Below, piece by piece: positions 17,677 to 26,186 of a DNA stretch of 64,000 nt. Position 1 is the first letter of the stretch; each line of letters begins with the position of its first letter. The DNA is from JAVVHH01 sp963848035. GTDB lineage: Bacteria > Pseudomonadota > Alphaproteobacteria > Acetobacterales > Acetobacteraceae. Location of the stretch: positions 3,410,001 through 3,474,000 of the forward strand of contig CAWKCD010000001.1 in NCBI GenBank assembly GCA_963848035.1. Direction: 5' to 3'. A program made the position numbers and the translations under genes. The notes beneath the pieces are model-generated. The model did not search any database. It was not told where the DNA came from and worked only from the letters and a program-made list of their open reading frames with translations.

Positions 17677-18434
17677 CGGTGCATTTCATTGGCGCCGGGC
17701 CGGGGGCGGCGGATCTGATCACGGTGAGGGGGCGCGATCTGCTCGGGCGGTGCCCGGTTTGTCTGTATGCCGGGTCGATCGTGCCGCGGGAGTTGCTGGC
17801 TCATTGTTCGGAGGGCGCTCGGCTGGTGGATACTGCGCCGTTGTCGCTGGCGGGGATCGAGGCGGAGTTCGTGGCGGCCGAGGCGGCGGGATTGGATGTG
17901 GCGCGGCTGCATTCGGGGGATCTGTCGATCTATAGCGCGGCGGCGGAGCAGATCCGGGTGCTGGAGCGGCATGGGATTGCCTACACGATGACGCCGGGGG
18001 TGCCGGCGTTCGCGGCGGCGGCGGCGGTGCTGGGGTGCGAGCTGACGGTGCCGGAGGTGACGCAGAGCGTGGTGCTGACGCGGGTGTCAGGGCGGGCTTC
18101 GGCGATGCCGGCGGGGGAGACGCTGGCGGCGTTCGGGGCGACGGGGGCGACGCTGGCGATCCATCTCGCGATCCATGCGCTGCCGCGCGTCGTGGCCGAG
18201 CTGTCGCCTCTTTATGGGGCGGATTGTCCGGCGGCGGTGGTGGTGCGGGCGAGTTGGCCGGAGGAGCGGGTCGTCCGCGGGACGCTGGGGACGATCGAGG
18301 CGCTGATGGCGGCGGACCCGGCGGAGCGGACGGCGCTGATCCTGGTGGGGCGGGCGCTGGCGGCGGAGGGGTTTCGGGACAGCGCGCTGTACGATGCGGA
18401 TTATGTGCGGCGGTTTCGCGGGGGCGCGGCATGA
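17673..18434 (+). CDS. cobM: precorrin-4 C(11)-methyltransferase
   Basis: CobM methylates C-11 of precorrin-4 to yield precorrin-5. It is an intact 253-residue tetrapyrrole methylase starting at GTG 17673 (VTVHFIGAGPGAADLITVRG). It has CPVCLYAGSIVPRELLAHC, the HSGDLSIYSAAAEQI motif, YTMTPGVPAFAAAAAVLGCELTVPEVTQSVVLTR and HLAIHALPRVVAEL, followed by the GADCPAAVVVRASWPEE segment. These are specific to the CobM/CbiF group. It overlaps cobE at its start and the opposing cbiD at its end (34 bp). Confidence 0.96.
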   Translation: MTVHFIGAGPGAADLITVRGRDLLGRCPVCLYAGSIVPRELLAHCSEGARLVDTAPLSLAGIEAEFVAAEAAGLDVARLHSGDLSIYSAAAEQIRVLERHGIAYTMTPGVPAFAAAAAVLGCELTVPEVTQSVVLTRVSGRASAMPAGETLAAFGATGATLAIHLAIHALPRVVAELSPLYGADCPAAVVVRASWPEERVVRGTLGTIEALMAADPAERTALILVGRALAAEGFRDSALYDADYVRRFRGGAA

Positions 18435-19498
18435 GCGCGGCCGGCGAGGGCGCCCGTGCGGTCGAACAGGACGATCTCGAGGGCGATCGGGGCCGGGGAC
18501 AGGACGTCGGCGGCGGTGCGCCAGGCGGCTTGGGCGACGGCGTCGCCGAGGGCGATGCCGGCTGCGGCGGCGTGGTCGAAGGCTTCGGCGACGGTGTTGG
18601 CGCCGGCGATGCGGGCCTGCAGCGCCTCGTCACCGCCGCAGGTGGCGGCGCAGTGGGCCAGGGCTTGGAGGTCGGCTTCGCCGCGTTTGGAATGCAGGTC
18701 GAGGCGGCCTTGGGCCAGCTTGGTCATCTTGGCGACGCCTCCGGCGATGGTCAGGCGGGGGATGGGGTGCGTGCGGAGGTATTTGAGCATGCCGCCGGCG
18801 AAGTCGCCCATCTCGATCAGGGCGGTTTCGGGCAGGTGGTGCAGGGCCTGCACGGCGGCTTCGGAGGTGCTGCCGGTGGAGCCGGCGATGTGGTCGAGAC
18901 CCATGGCGCGGGCGACGTCGATGCCGCGGTGGATGGTGTCGATCCAGGCGGCGCAGGAGTAGGGGATGACGATGCCGGTGGTGCCGAGGATCGACAGGCC
19001 GCCGACGATGCCGAGGCGGCCGTTGAGCGTCTTGTTCGCGAGGGCCACGCCGTCGTCGACGCCGATGGTGACTTCGACGGCGGGGTCGGGCGTGATTTCT
19101 GCCAGGGCGGCGGCGATCATCTTGCGGGGGACCGGGTTGATCGCGGGTTCGCCGGGCGGGATCGGCAGGCCGGGCCGCGTCACGGTGCCGACGCCGGGGC
19201 CGGCGCGGAAGACGATGCCGGCGCCGGGCTGGAGGCGGCGGAGGCTGACGCGGATGAGGGCGCCGTGGGTGACGTCGGGGTCGTCGCCGGCGTCTTTGAC
19301 GATGGCGCAGGCGGCGATGCCGTCGCGGAGCGAGGTTTCGGCGAGGGCGAAGGCGGCGCGGGCGCCGCCGGGCAGGGGGATTTCAACCGGGTCGGGGAAG
19401 GCGCCGCCGAGCAGGGCCGCGTAGGCCGCCTTGGCCGCGGCCGTCGCACAGGCGCCGGTGGTCCAGCCCCGGCGGAGATTGCTGCGCTCCTGCTCCAC
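18401..19498 (-). CDS. cbiD: cobalt-precorrin-5B (C1)-methyltransferase CbiD
   Basis: CbiD methylates C-1 of the contracted ring; it is normally the anaerobic-pathway counterpart of CobF. The 365-residue protein shows LRRGWTTGACATAAAKAAYAAL at the N-terminus, CAIVKDAGDDPDVTHGALI, GLPIPPGEPAINPVPRKMI and SILGTTGIVIPYSCAAWIDTI. The diagnostic core IAGSTGSTSEAAVQALHHLPETALIEMGDFAGGMLKY is present, and GGVAKMTKLAQGRLDLHSKRGE follows. The start at 19498 lies 17 bp from the divergent cobA start. Like cobK it is an inverted single gene within a plus-strand operon, with no obvious own promoter region. No CobF homologue is visible in the window. Confidence 0.95.
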   Translation of the reverse strand: MEQERSNLRRGWTTGACATAAAKAAYAALLGGAFPDPVEIPLPGGARAAFALAETSLRDGIAACAIVKDAGDDPDVTHGALIRVSLRRLQPGAGIVFRAGPGVGTVTRPGLPIPPGEPAINPVPRKMIAAALAEITPDPAVEVTIGVDDGVALANKTLNGRLGIVGGLSILGTTGIVIPYSCAAWIDTIHRGIDVARAMGLDHIAGSTGSTSEAAVQALHHLPETALIEMGDFAGGMLKYLRTHPIPRLTIAGGVAKMTKLAQGRLDLHSKRGEADLQALAHCAATCGGDEALQARIAGANTVAEAFDHAAAAGIALGDAVAQAAWRTAADVLSPAPIALEIVLFDRTGALAGRAHAAPPRNRRT

Positions 19499-19515
19499 GG
19501 GCAGGGTCTTAGCAC

Positions 19516-20346
19516 ATGAGCCCGCTCGACGCCGCGTTTCGCCGTTTTCCGACGTTGCAGCCCGGCCATGTCTGGTTGGCCGGCGCCGGGCCGGGCGATC
19601 CGGGGCTGCTGACGCTGCATGCGTTGAGCGCGCTGGGGCAGGCGGACACGATCGTGTTCGACGCGCTGGTGGACGAGCGGATCATGGAGTTCGTGCCGGC
19701 GGCGGCGGAGCGGGTGTTCGCGGGCAAGCGGGGCGGGCGGCCTTCGGCGGAGCAGGCGGACATCACGGCGCAACTGATCGCGTTCGCGCGGGCGGGCAAG
19801 CGGGTGCTGCGGCTGAAGGGCGGGGATCCGTTCGTGTTCGGGCGGGGCGGCGAGGAGGTGCTGGCGTTGGCCGAGCAGGGGATCCCGTTCCGGGTGATCC
19901 CCGGCATCTCGTCGGGGCTGGCGGCGCTGACGGCGGCGTTCATGCCGGCGACGATGCGGGGCGAGAACCAGGCGATCGTGCTGGCGACCGGGCATAGCGC
20001 CGATGCGGCGGAGACGCTGCCGGGGGATGTCGACTGGGCGGCGCTGGCGCGGCTGGGGCAGCCGATGGTGCTGTACATGGCGATCACGCACATGGGGGCG
20101 ATCACTGCGGCGCTGATGGCGGGCGGGATGGCGGGGGACACGGCGGCGGCGGCGATCGTGTGGGCGACGACGCCGCGGCAGCGCGTTTTCGTTACCACGC
20201 TTGAGCAGCTCACGGCTGAATTGGCGCGTGCCGGCGTTCGGTCGCCGGCGATCATCGTGATCGGCAGCATCGTGCGGACGCGGGCGCGGCTGCTGGGATT
20301 GCTGCCGATGTTGGAGGAGGTGGGTGGATGGGCGCGCGCGGGCTGA
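19516..20346 (+). CDS. cobA: uroporphyrinogen-III C-methyltransferase
   Basis: CobA adds methyl groups at C-2 and C-7 of uroporphyrinogen III, giving precorrin-2, the entry to corrin and siroheme synthesis. The intact 276-residue protein has VWLAGAGPGDPGLLTLHALSAL, TIVFDALVDERIMEF, KRGGRPSAEQADITAQLI, VLRLKGGDPFVFGRGGEEVLAL, IPGISSGLAALTAAFMPATMRG, IVLATGHS and QPMVLYMAITH, then WATTPRQRVFVTTLEQL. No CysG-type dehydrogenase or ferrochelatase domain is attached. It overlaps the downstream cobB start by 19 bases. Confidence 0.96.
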   Translation: MSPLDAAFRRFPTLQPGHVWLAGAGPGDPGLLTLHALSALGQADTIVFDALVDERIMEFVPAAAERVFAGKRGGRPSAEQADITAQLIAFARAGKRVLRLKGGDPFVFGRGGEEVLALAEQGIPFRVIPGISSGLAALTAAFMPATMRGENQAIVLATGHSADAAETLPGDVDWAALARLGQPMVLYMAITHMGAITAALMAGGMAGDTAAAAIVWATTPRQRVFVTTLEQLTAELARAGVRSPAIIVIGSIVRTRARLLGLLPMLEEVGGWARAG

Positions 20347-21646
20347 TCATCGGCGCGCCGCGCTCGGGCGTCGGGCAAGACGACGCTGACGCTGGCGCTC
20401 GCGGCGGCGTTGCGGCGGCGGGGCGTGCGGGTGCGGGTCGCGAAGTCGGGGCCGGACTACATCGATCCGGCGTTCCATGCGGCGGCGACGGGGGCGCCTT
20501 GCCCGAACCTCGATGCGTGGGCGATGCCGCCGGCGCAGCTCGATGGGATCCTGGCCGATGTCGCCGACGATGCGGAGCTGGTGCTGATCGAGACGGCGAT
20601 GGGGCTGTTCGACGGGGTCGAGGCGCCGCCGGGGCGCAGCGGGGCGGGGGCGGACCTCGCGGCGCGCTATGGGTTGCCGGTGCTGCTGGTGCTCGACGTC
20701 TCGGGGCAGTCGCAGACGGCGGCGGCGGTGGCGCGGGGCTTCGTGTCGCATCGGGCCGATGTGCGGATCGGCGGCGTGGTGCTGAACCGGGTCGGCAGCG
20801 AGCGGCATCGGGACGGGATCGTGGCGGGCGATGGCGGGCGCTGGGGCTGCCGGTGCTCGGCAGCATGAAGCGGGATGGCGGGGTGGCGTTGCCGGAGCGG
20901 CATCTCGGGCTGGTGCAGGCGAGGGAGAACCGGGAGTTACCGGCGTTTGCTGGAGCGCCTGGCGGATCTGGGCGAGCGTGCCTCGATCTGGACGGGATGC
21001 TGGCGCTGGCGGGGGCGTTGCCGTCCGGGGTGCGGGCGGAGGGGCTGGGATTGCCGCCGCCGGGTCAACGGGTGGCGTTGGCGCAGGATGCGGCGTTCAG
21101 CTTCGTCTATCCGCATGTGGTGGCGGCGTGGCGGCGGGCGGGGGCGGAGATCGTGCCGTTCTCGCCGCTGGCCGACGAGGGGCCGGCGGAGGATTGCGAT
21201 GCTGCTGGCTGCCGGGCGGGTATCCGGAGCTGCATGCGGCGCGGCTTGCCGTTGCGGGGAAATTTCGGGCGGGGATGTCGCGGTTCGCGGAGACGCGGCC
21301 GGTGCATGGCGAGTGCGGCGGCTACATGGTGTTGGGCGCGGCGCTGGTCGATGCCGAGGGGCAGGGGCACGCGATGCTGGGCTTGCTGGGGCATACGACG
21401 AGTTTTGCGAAGCGGCGGCTGCATCTCGGGTATCGGGAGGCGCGGCTGCTCGGGGCGACCTCGCTGGGGCCGGAGGGGGCGGTGCTGCGGGGGCACGAGT
21501 TCCATTATGCGGTGACGACCGATCCCGGGGGCGACGGGCCGTTTGCCGCCGTGACGGACGCCGCGGGCAAGGCGCTGGGCGATGCGGGCGGACGGCGCGG
21601 CCGGGTGAGCGGCTCGTTCTTCCATGCGATCGCGCGCGTGCCATGA
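20328..21646 (+). pseudogene. cobB: cobyrinic acid a,c-diamide synthase CobB, multiply frameshifted
   Basis: CobB amidates hydrogenobyrinic acid at the a and c side chains using ATP and glutamine. The ATG at 20328 leads to GLIIGAPRSG, where one extra G near 20370 destroys the P-loop; removing it gives GAPRSGSGKTTLTLALAAALRRRG. Further breaks lie near 20826-20842 (two G insertions restore VAAMAALGLPVLGSMKRDG), near 20947 (extra T), near 20980 and near 21200 (each two extra or one missing). The remainder shows VAKSGPDYIDPAFHAAATG, ETAMGLFDGV, LPGGYPELHAARLA, and the glutamine amidotransferase end with PVHGECGGYMVLGAAL and GHEFHYAVTT. This is the most heavily broken gene of the window, yet all motifs remain recognisable. 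Confidence 0.85.
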
Positions 21647-22648
21647 CGCGGGACGAGCTGCGCGCGTTGTGCGGTGCGCTTCCGGCGCGGGATGAGGCCG
21701 CGGTCGGCGGCGGTGGCGGCGCGGCAGGCGCGGCTGACGAAGCCGCCGGGCAGTCTCGGGCGGCTGGAGACGATGGTGGCGTGGCTCGCGGGGTGGCAGC
21801 GGCGGGAGATGCCGCGGCTGGAGCGGGTCGAGGTGCTGGTGTTTGCCGGCAACCATGGCGTGGTGGCGCGGGGGGTGTCGCCTTATCCGGCGGCGGTGAC
21901 CGCGCAGATGGTGGGGAATTTCGAGGCGGGGGGCGCGGCGATCAACCAGCTCGCGCGGGCGGCGGGGGCGACGCTGCGGGTGGTCCCGTTGGAGCTGGAT
22001 CGGCCGACGCGCGACTTCGTGGACGAGCCGGCGATGGAGGAGGGCGAGTTCCTCGACGCGGTGGCGGCGGGATTCGATGCGGTGTCTGCGGACACGGATC
22101 TGGTGGCACTGGGCGAGATGGGGATCGGCAACACGACGGCGGCGGCGGCGCTTGGGGCCGGGCTGTTCGGGGGCGATGGCGCGGCTTGGGCGGGGCGCGG
22201 GACGGGGGTGGACGACGAGGGGCTGGGGCGCAAGCGGGCGGCGATCGATGCGGCGCTGGCGCGGCATGCCGACCGGCGCGGCGATCCGCTCGGGCTGGCG
22301 GCGGCGCTCGGCGGGCGGGAATTGGCGGCGATCCTTGGCGCGACGCTGGCAGCGCGGCATCGGGGCATGCCGGTGCTGCTGGACGGGTTCGTCAGCACGG
22401 CGGCTGCGGCGCCGTTGGCGGTGCTGGCGGCGGGCGGGCTCGATCATGCGCTGATCGCGCATGTGTCGGCGGAGGCGGGGCATCGCGCGCTGGCGGCCGC
22501 GTTGGGGCAGACGCCGCTGCTGGATCTCGGGATGCGGCTCGGCGAGGCGTCGGGGGCGGCGGTGGCGGTGCCGCTGCTGCGGGCGGCGCTGGCGTGTCAC
22601 GCGGGGATGGCGACGTTCGCCGAGGCGGGCGTGACGGACCGGTGCTGA
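21643..22648 (+). pseudogene. cobT: nicotinate-nucleotide-dimethylbenzimidazole phosphoribosyltransferase, frameshifted
   Basis: CobT in the Salmonella naming (CobU in Pseudomonas) makes alpha-ribazole phosphate from 5,6-dimethylbenzimidazole and nicotinate mononucleotide. The ATG at 21643 overlaps the cobB stop (ATGA). One extra G near 21703 breaks the frame after MTRDELRALCGALPARDEAA. The rest (from ARQARLTKPPGSLGRLETMVAWLAGWQ) is open to 22648. It shows VLVFAGNHGVVARGVSPYPAAVTAQMV, GEMGIGNTTAAAAL, WAGRGTGVDDEGLGRK, MPVLLDGFVSTAAAAPL and the terminal LLDLGMRLGEASGAAVAVPLLRAALACHAGMATFAEAGV, which contains the catalytic Glu region. Corrected length is ~334 residues, typical of the family. 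Confidence 0.88.
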
Positions 22649-23379
22649 GGGCGGAGTTCGGGGCCGCCTTGATGTTGCTGACGCGGCTGCCGGCGGCGTG
22701 GCTCGTGGGCGGGCGGCCGTTCCCGGCGGCGGGTTCGTGCCTGTGGGCTTATCCGGTGATCGGGGCGTTGGTCGGGGCGGTGGGCGGGGGCGTGTTCGAG
22801 GCGTGCCGCGCGTTGTCGATGCCGGCGATGCTGGCCGCGGTGTGGAGTTGGGCGGCGATGGCGCTGGTGACGGGCGCGCTGCACGAGGACGGGTTGGCGG
22901 ACATGGCGGATGGGTTCGGCGGCGGGCGGACGCGAGAGCGCAAGCTCGAGATCATGCGGGATAGCCGGATCGGCAGTTACGGCGTGCTGGCGATGGTGCT
23001 GGCGACGGCGGTTCGGATCACGGCGCTGGCGGCGCTGCCGCGAGTATTGCCGGCGCTGATCGCGGCGGGGGCGTTGTCGCGGGCGGCGATGTCGGGGCCG
23101 GCGCTGTTGCCGGCGGCGCGGGGGGATGGGCTCGGGGTGGGGCTGGGCGGTGTTGGCGCGCGGGCGGTGGCGGTGAGTGCGGCGATCGGATGTGCGGTGA
23201 GCTTGGCGACGCTGCCGGTCTGGGCGGCGGTGGGAGCGATCGCGGCGGCGGCGCTGAGTGCGGCGGCGGTGGCGATGCTGGCGAAGAGTCAGATCGGCGG
23301 GTTCACCGGCGATGTGTTGGGTGGCGCCGCGGTCGTGGCGGATTGCGCGGTGCTGACGGTGCTGACGTGTTCGGCGTGA
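22642..23379 (+). CDS. cobS: adenosylcobinamide-GDP ribazoletransferase (cobalamin synthase)
   Basis: CobS (CobV in Pseudomonas naming) is the integral membrane enzyme joining AdoCbi-GDP and alpha-ribazole (phosphate). The GTG at 22642 (VLRAEFGAALMLLTRLPAAW) gives 245 residues. Visible are the LTRLP opening, AYPVIGALVGAVGG, the catalytic-site motif ALHEDGLADMADGFGGGRTRERKLEIMRDSRIGSYGVLA (divalent-metal Asp residues) and SRAAMSGPALLPAAR. Several hydrophobic segments and the terminal KSQIGGFTGDVLGGAAVVADCAVL complete the picture. The gene is intact and overlaps the cobT stop. The opposing phosphatase gene may overlap its 3' end. Confidence 0.95.
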   Translation: MLRAEFGAALMLLTRLPAAWLVGGRPFPAAGSCLWAYPVIGALVGAVGGGVFEACRALSMPAMLAAVWSWAAMALVTGALHEDGLADMADGFGGGRTRERKLEIMRDSRIGSYGVLAMVLATAVRITALAALPRVLPALIAAGALSRAAMSGPALLPAARGDGLGVGLGGVGARAVAVSAAIGCAVSLATLPVWAAVGAIAAAALSAAAVAMLAKSQIGGFTGDVLGGAAVVADCAVLTVLTCSA

Positions 23380-23886
23380 GTGTCGACGCGGGTGATCGAG
23401 CCGATGGCGGGGGCGGGCGCGAGCAGGTCCGGCGTCTTGCCGAGCAGGAGGGCAGTCGAGCAGCTTCAACGGGCCGCCATGGGAGATGACGATGCAGTCT
23501 TCGCCGCGGGCGAGCAGGTCGCGGGCGAACGAGGACATGCGGGCCAGCAGGGTCGCAACCGGCTCGCCGCCGGGGGCGGCGAAGCTGTCGGGGGCGGCGG
23601 CCCAGGCATCGAGGGCGGCGCGGGGGATGTCGTCCCAGCGCAGGCCTTCCCAGGCGCCGAAATCGAGTTCCAGGAGCCGTGGATCGATGGTCGCGGGGAT
23701 CGGCAGGCGGTTGGCGAGGCTGCGGCAGCGTTGGGCCGGGCTGGTCCAGGCGGGAAGGCGGGGCAGGGCGGATGCGAGGCGCGGGAGGTCGGCTTCGCCG
23801 TGGGCGCTGAGCGGGAGGTCGAGCCTTCCGTAGCAGCGGCCGGGCTCGATGTCGGGCGCGGGATGGCGAACCAGGAACAGCAGCAT
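23289..23886 (-). pseudogene. cobC: CobC-type alpha-ribazole phosphatase (histidine phosphatase), frameshifted
   Basis: Histidine phosphatase superfamily protein, probably the alpha-ribazole-5'-phosphate phosphatase of nucleotide-loop assembly; that role is inferred from the operon. From ATG 23886 it reads MLLFLVRHPAPDIEPGRCYG, giving the catalytic RHPxP motif at residues 7-11. It continues with LDLPLSAHGEAD, LELDFGAWEGLRWDDIPRAALDAW and the second catalytic His in CIVISHGGPLKLL. One extra base near 23454 breaks the frame; with it removed the protein continues LLDALLLGKTPDLLAPAPAIGSITRVD. The 3' end is uncertain: the corrected frame stays open to 23289, overlapping cobS by ~90 bp, which is longer than expected. 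Confidence 0.72.
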
Positions 23887-23900
23887 CGGGAGCGTCTAGC

Positions 23901-24545
23901 ATGAGCGACGCGCCGGCGTTCAGGGCGCCGTTTCGGGCGGAATTGCTGCGGCTGCTGCAATGGCGGCGGGACGTGCGGCGGTTCCGCACCGATCCGGTCG
24001 ATGACGGGCTGTTCCAAGAGGTGCTCGACACGGCTTGCCTGGCGCCGTCGGTGGGGCTGAGCCAGCCGTGGCGGTTCGTCACGGTGGACGATCCGGGGCG
24101 TCGGGCGGCGGTACGGGCGAATTTCATGCGTTGCAACGCGGCGGCTTTGGCGGCGCAGGAGGGGGAGCGGGCGGCGCTGTATGCGAGCCTCAAGCTGGCC
24201 GGGCTGGATCGGGCGCCGCGGCATCTGGCGGTGTTCGCGGAGAAGGCGCCGCGCGAGGGGCATGGGCTCGGACGGGTGACGATGCCGGAGATGACCGCGT
24301 ATTCGGCGGTGATCGCGGTGCATACGGTTTGGCTTTGCGCGCGTGCGGCCGGGCTGGGGCTGGGTTGGGTTTCGATCCTCGAGCCGGAAGCGGTCAGCGC
24401 GGCGCTCGAGGTCGATCCCGAGTGGGTTTTCATCGCCTATCTCTGCTTGGGGTATGCGGAGGCGGCGGACGATAGGCCGGCGTTGGAGCGGGCAGGATGG
24501 GAGCGGCGGCGCGGGCCTTCGGAAACGGTGCTGCTTAGGCGCTGA
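23901..24545 (+). CDS. bluB: 5,6-dimethylbenzimidazole synthase BluB
   Basis: BluB cannibalises reduced FMN with O2 to make 5,6-dimethylbenzimidazole, the lower ligand of B12; it completes aerobic cobalamin synthesis here. The 214-residue protein has the nitroreductase-like fold motifs WRRDVRRFRTDPVDDGLF, LAPSVGLSQPWRFVTVDD, ALYASLKLAGLDRAPRHLAVF, GRVTMPEMTAYSAVIAVHTVWLCARAAGLGLGWVSIL and YLCLGYAE. The Asp and Ser positions typical of BluB (DVRRF; PSVGLSQPW) are present. It is the last plus-strand gene of the cobalamin run, divergent by 14 bp from the phosphatase gene, and convergent with the hydrolase gene, whose stop abuts its own. Confidence 0.95.
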   Translation: MSDAPAFRAPFRAELLRLLQWRRDVRRFRTDPVDDGLFQEVLDTACLAPSVGLSQPWRFVTVDDPGRRAAVRANFMRCNAAALAAQEGERAALYASLKLAGLDRAPRHLAVFAEKAPREGHGLGRVTMPEMTAYSAVIAVHTVWLCARAAGLGLGWVSILEPEAVSAALEVDPEWVFIAYLCLGYAEAADDRPALERAGWERRRGPSETVLLRR

Positions 24546-25388
24546 CTAGGGCCTGAGCGCGTCCAGGACAGTGCGGGCGAAGAGGGGCGGGTCCTGCAGC
24601 ATGGCGAAATGCGAGACGGTGGGGAGGATCACGAGACGGGCGTGCGGGATCGTCTCCGCGAGGTAGCGGCTGTGGCTTTGCTCGATGGCTTCGTCGTGGG
24701 CGCCGTCGGCGATGGTGACCGGGACGTCGATCGTGCGGAGCGTGGCGGCGTCGATGCGGGGCTGGGTGGCCCACATCGCGTCGATCTGGCGGCGGAACGG
24801 GGCGAATTGGGTGGGGGTGGGCGAGAGCTGGCGGTATTCTCGGGCGGCGCGTTGCTCGTATTGCTCGAACAGGCTGCCTGGCCCGTCGATGTTGGGCCGC
24901 AGCCCGGAAGGGTCGGTGTTGGCGCCGAAGGCGAAGACCCGGCGCAGGCGTTCGGGATGGCGGATCGCCATGACGATGCCGATGATGCCGCCGTCGCTCC
25001 AGCCGACCAGGTCGGCGCGGGCGATGTGTAGGGCGTCGAGCATGGCGACGACGTCCAACTCCATCAGTTCGTAGCTGAAAGGTTGCGCCGAGCGGGTGCT
25101 ACGGCCGTGGCCGCGGCTGTCGATGGCGATGACGTGGAAGCCGGCTTCGGTCAAGGCGGGGATGAGGTGGCCGAAATAGTTCGAGTTGGCGAGGCCGCCG
25201 TGGAGCAGGATGACCGGCTTGCCGCCGCTCGGGCCGAACTCGGCGCGCCACATGTCGATGTCGTTGACGTGGATCGACCCGGCAACCGCGGGCTTGGGCA
25301 GGGGCGGCGTCGGGGGCAAGGTCTGCCAGGGTTCGGCGGCGAAGGCCGTGCTGGAGGCGAGCAGCGCGGCCAGCAGCCGCCTCCGCAT
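24546..25388 (-). CDS. exported alpha/beta hydrolase
   Basis: A 280-residue alpha/beta-hydrolase with a signal peptide (MRRRLLAALLASSTAFAAEP), so probably periplasmic. The oxyanion-hole motif VILLHGGLANSNYFGHLIPAL, VIAIDSRGHGRSTRS and the nucleophile elbow DLVGWSDGGIIGI (Ser in GWSDG) are clear. The acid lies probably in VTIADGAHDEAI and the catalytic His in LPTVSHFAMLQDPPLFA. Such proteins act as esterases, lactonases or C-C hydrolases; the substrate cannot be told. The stop abuts bluB's stop. The gene begins 2 bases downstream of the creatininase-family stop, so the two probably form an operon. Confidence 0.85.
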   Translation of the reverse strand: MRRRLLAALLASSTAFAAEPWQTLPPTPPLPKPAVAGSIHVNDIDMWRAEFGPSGGKPVILLHGGLANSNYFGHLIPALTEAGFHVIAIDSRGHGRSTRSAQPFSYELMELDVVAMLDALHIARADLVGWSDGGIIGIVMAIRHPERLRRVFAFGANTDPSGLRPNIDGPGSLFEQYEQRAAREYRQLSPTPTQFAPFRRQIDAMWATQPRIDAATLRTIDVPVTIADGAHDEAIEQSHSRYLAETIPHARLVILPTVSHFAMLQDPPLFARTVLDALRP

Positions 25389-25390
25389 GG

Positions 25391-26131
25391 TCAGTAGTCC
25401 ATGAACTCGCGATAGGCCTCGGCCATGTCCTCGACAGCGGCGTGGAACAGTTGCTCTCCGTGTTCGGGGGTCGAGAGCGAGGGGTCGGAGCCGATGCGGC
25501 CATCGGCGAAGCGGCGGCGGTAGTCGTCGCAATCGAAGAAGCCGTGGCTCTTGGGGGCGACTTTCGGGCTCATTTGGGCGTGCTTGATGGCGCCGGGCTG
25601 GTAGAATTGCGAGAGCGAGACCTCGCCGGCGGTGGCGTGGCCGCCATTGCTGTCGCCGTAGAGATCGTCCTCGAGCTTGGAGCAGCGCGGGCCTTGCGAC
25701 CAGAGCTTCATGCGGCACTTGATCGAGGGGCGATCGGCGCCCAGCGAGCGCTCGGCGTAGATCTCGTCGAACCCGGCGGTGACGGTGGCGATGTTGCCGC
25801 CGTGGCCATTGATGAAGAAGAAATGGTCGAAGCCATGTTTGGCGAGCGAGAGCACCACGTCGCGCACGACGGCGATCAAGGTGGAGGGGCGCAGCGTCGC
25901 CGAGCCGGCGAAGCCGAGGTGATGCTGGGACATGCCGTAGGCCAGGGTGGGGGCGACCATGGCGCCGATCTTGTCGCCGACGCCCTTGGCGATGAACTCG
26001 GCGTCCAGATGGTCGGTGCCGATGAGGCCGTTGGGGCCGTGCTGCTCGACGGACCCGATCGGCACGATCAATCCGCGCTGGCGGCCCAGGTATTCTTCGA
26101 CTTCGTGCCAGGTGGACAGGGCTAGTTGCAT
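25391..26131 (-). CDS. creatininase family amidohydrolase
   Basis: Creatininase/MftE-family metal-dependent amidohydrolase of 246 residues. The start at 26129-26131 (MQLALSTWHEVEEYLGRQRG) follows GGAG by 8 bases. Metal ligands are visible in VPIGSVEQHGPNGLIGTDHLDAEFIA (Glu, His, Asp) and in FINGHGGNIATV (His), with another Glu in HATAGEVSLSQFY. Family members hydrolyse creatinine, formylated riboflavin intermediates or the mycofactocin precursor. None of the neighbours decides the substrate. It is coupled with the following hydrolase gene. Confidence 0.85.
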   Translation of the reverse strand: MQLALSTWHEVEEYLGRQRGLIVPIGSVEQHGPNGLIGTDHLDAEFIAKGVGDKIGAMVAPTLAYGMSQHHLGFAGSATLRPSTLIAVVRDVVLSLAKHGFDHFFFINGHGGNIATVTAGFDEIYAERSLGADRPSIKCRMKLWSQGPRCSKLEDDLYGDSNGGHATAGEVSLSQFYQPGAIKHAQMSPKVAPKSHGFFDCDDYRRRFADGRIGSDPSLSTPEHGEQLFHAAVEDMAEAYREFMDY

Positions 26132-26186
26132 CGTGTGTTCTCCGCTCAGCGGGCGCAGATTGGCCGCCGATCGGGTGTTGTGCAAC

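Noticed and set aside
18035..19519. Long plus-strand open frame covering cobM's end and cbiD
   Set aside because: Gly/Asp/Ala-rich shadow; both real genes (cobM, cbiD) have full motif sets in other frames.
8887..21646. Programmed ribosomal frameshifting in the cobalamin genes
   Set aside because: Breaks occur at many different sequences without a slippery heptamer or shared downstream structure, and similar breaks occur in unrelated genes; sequence error fits better.
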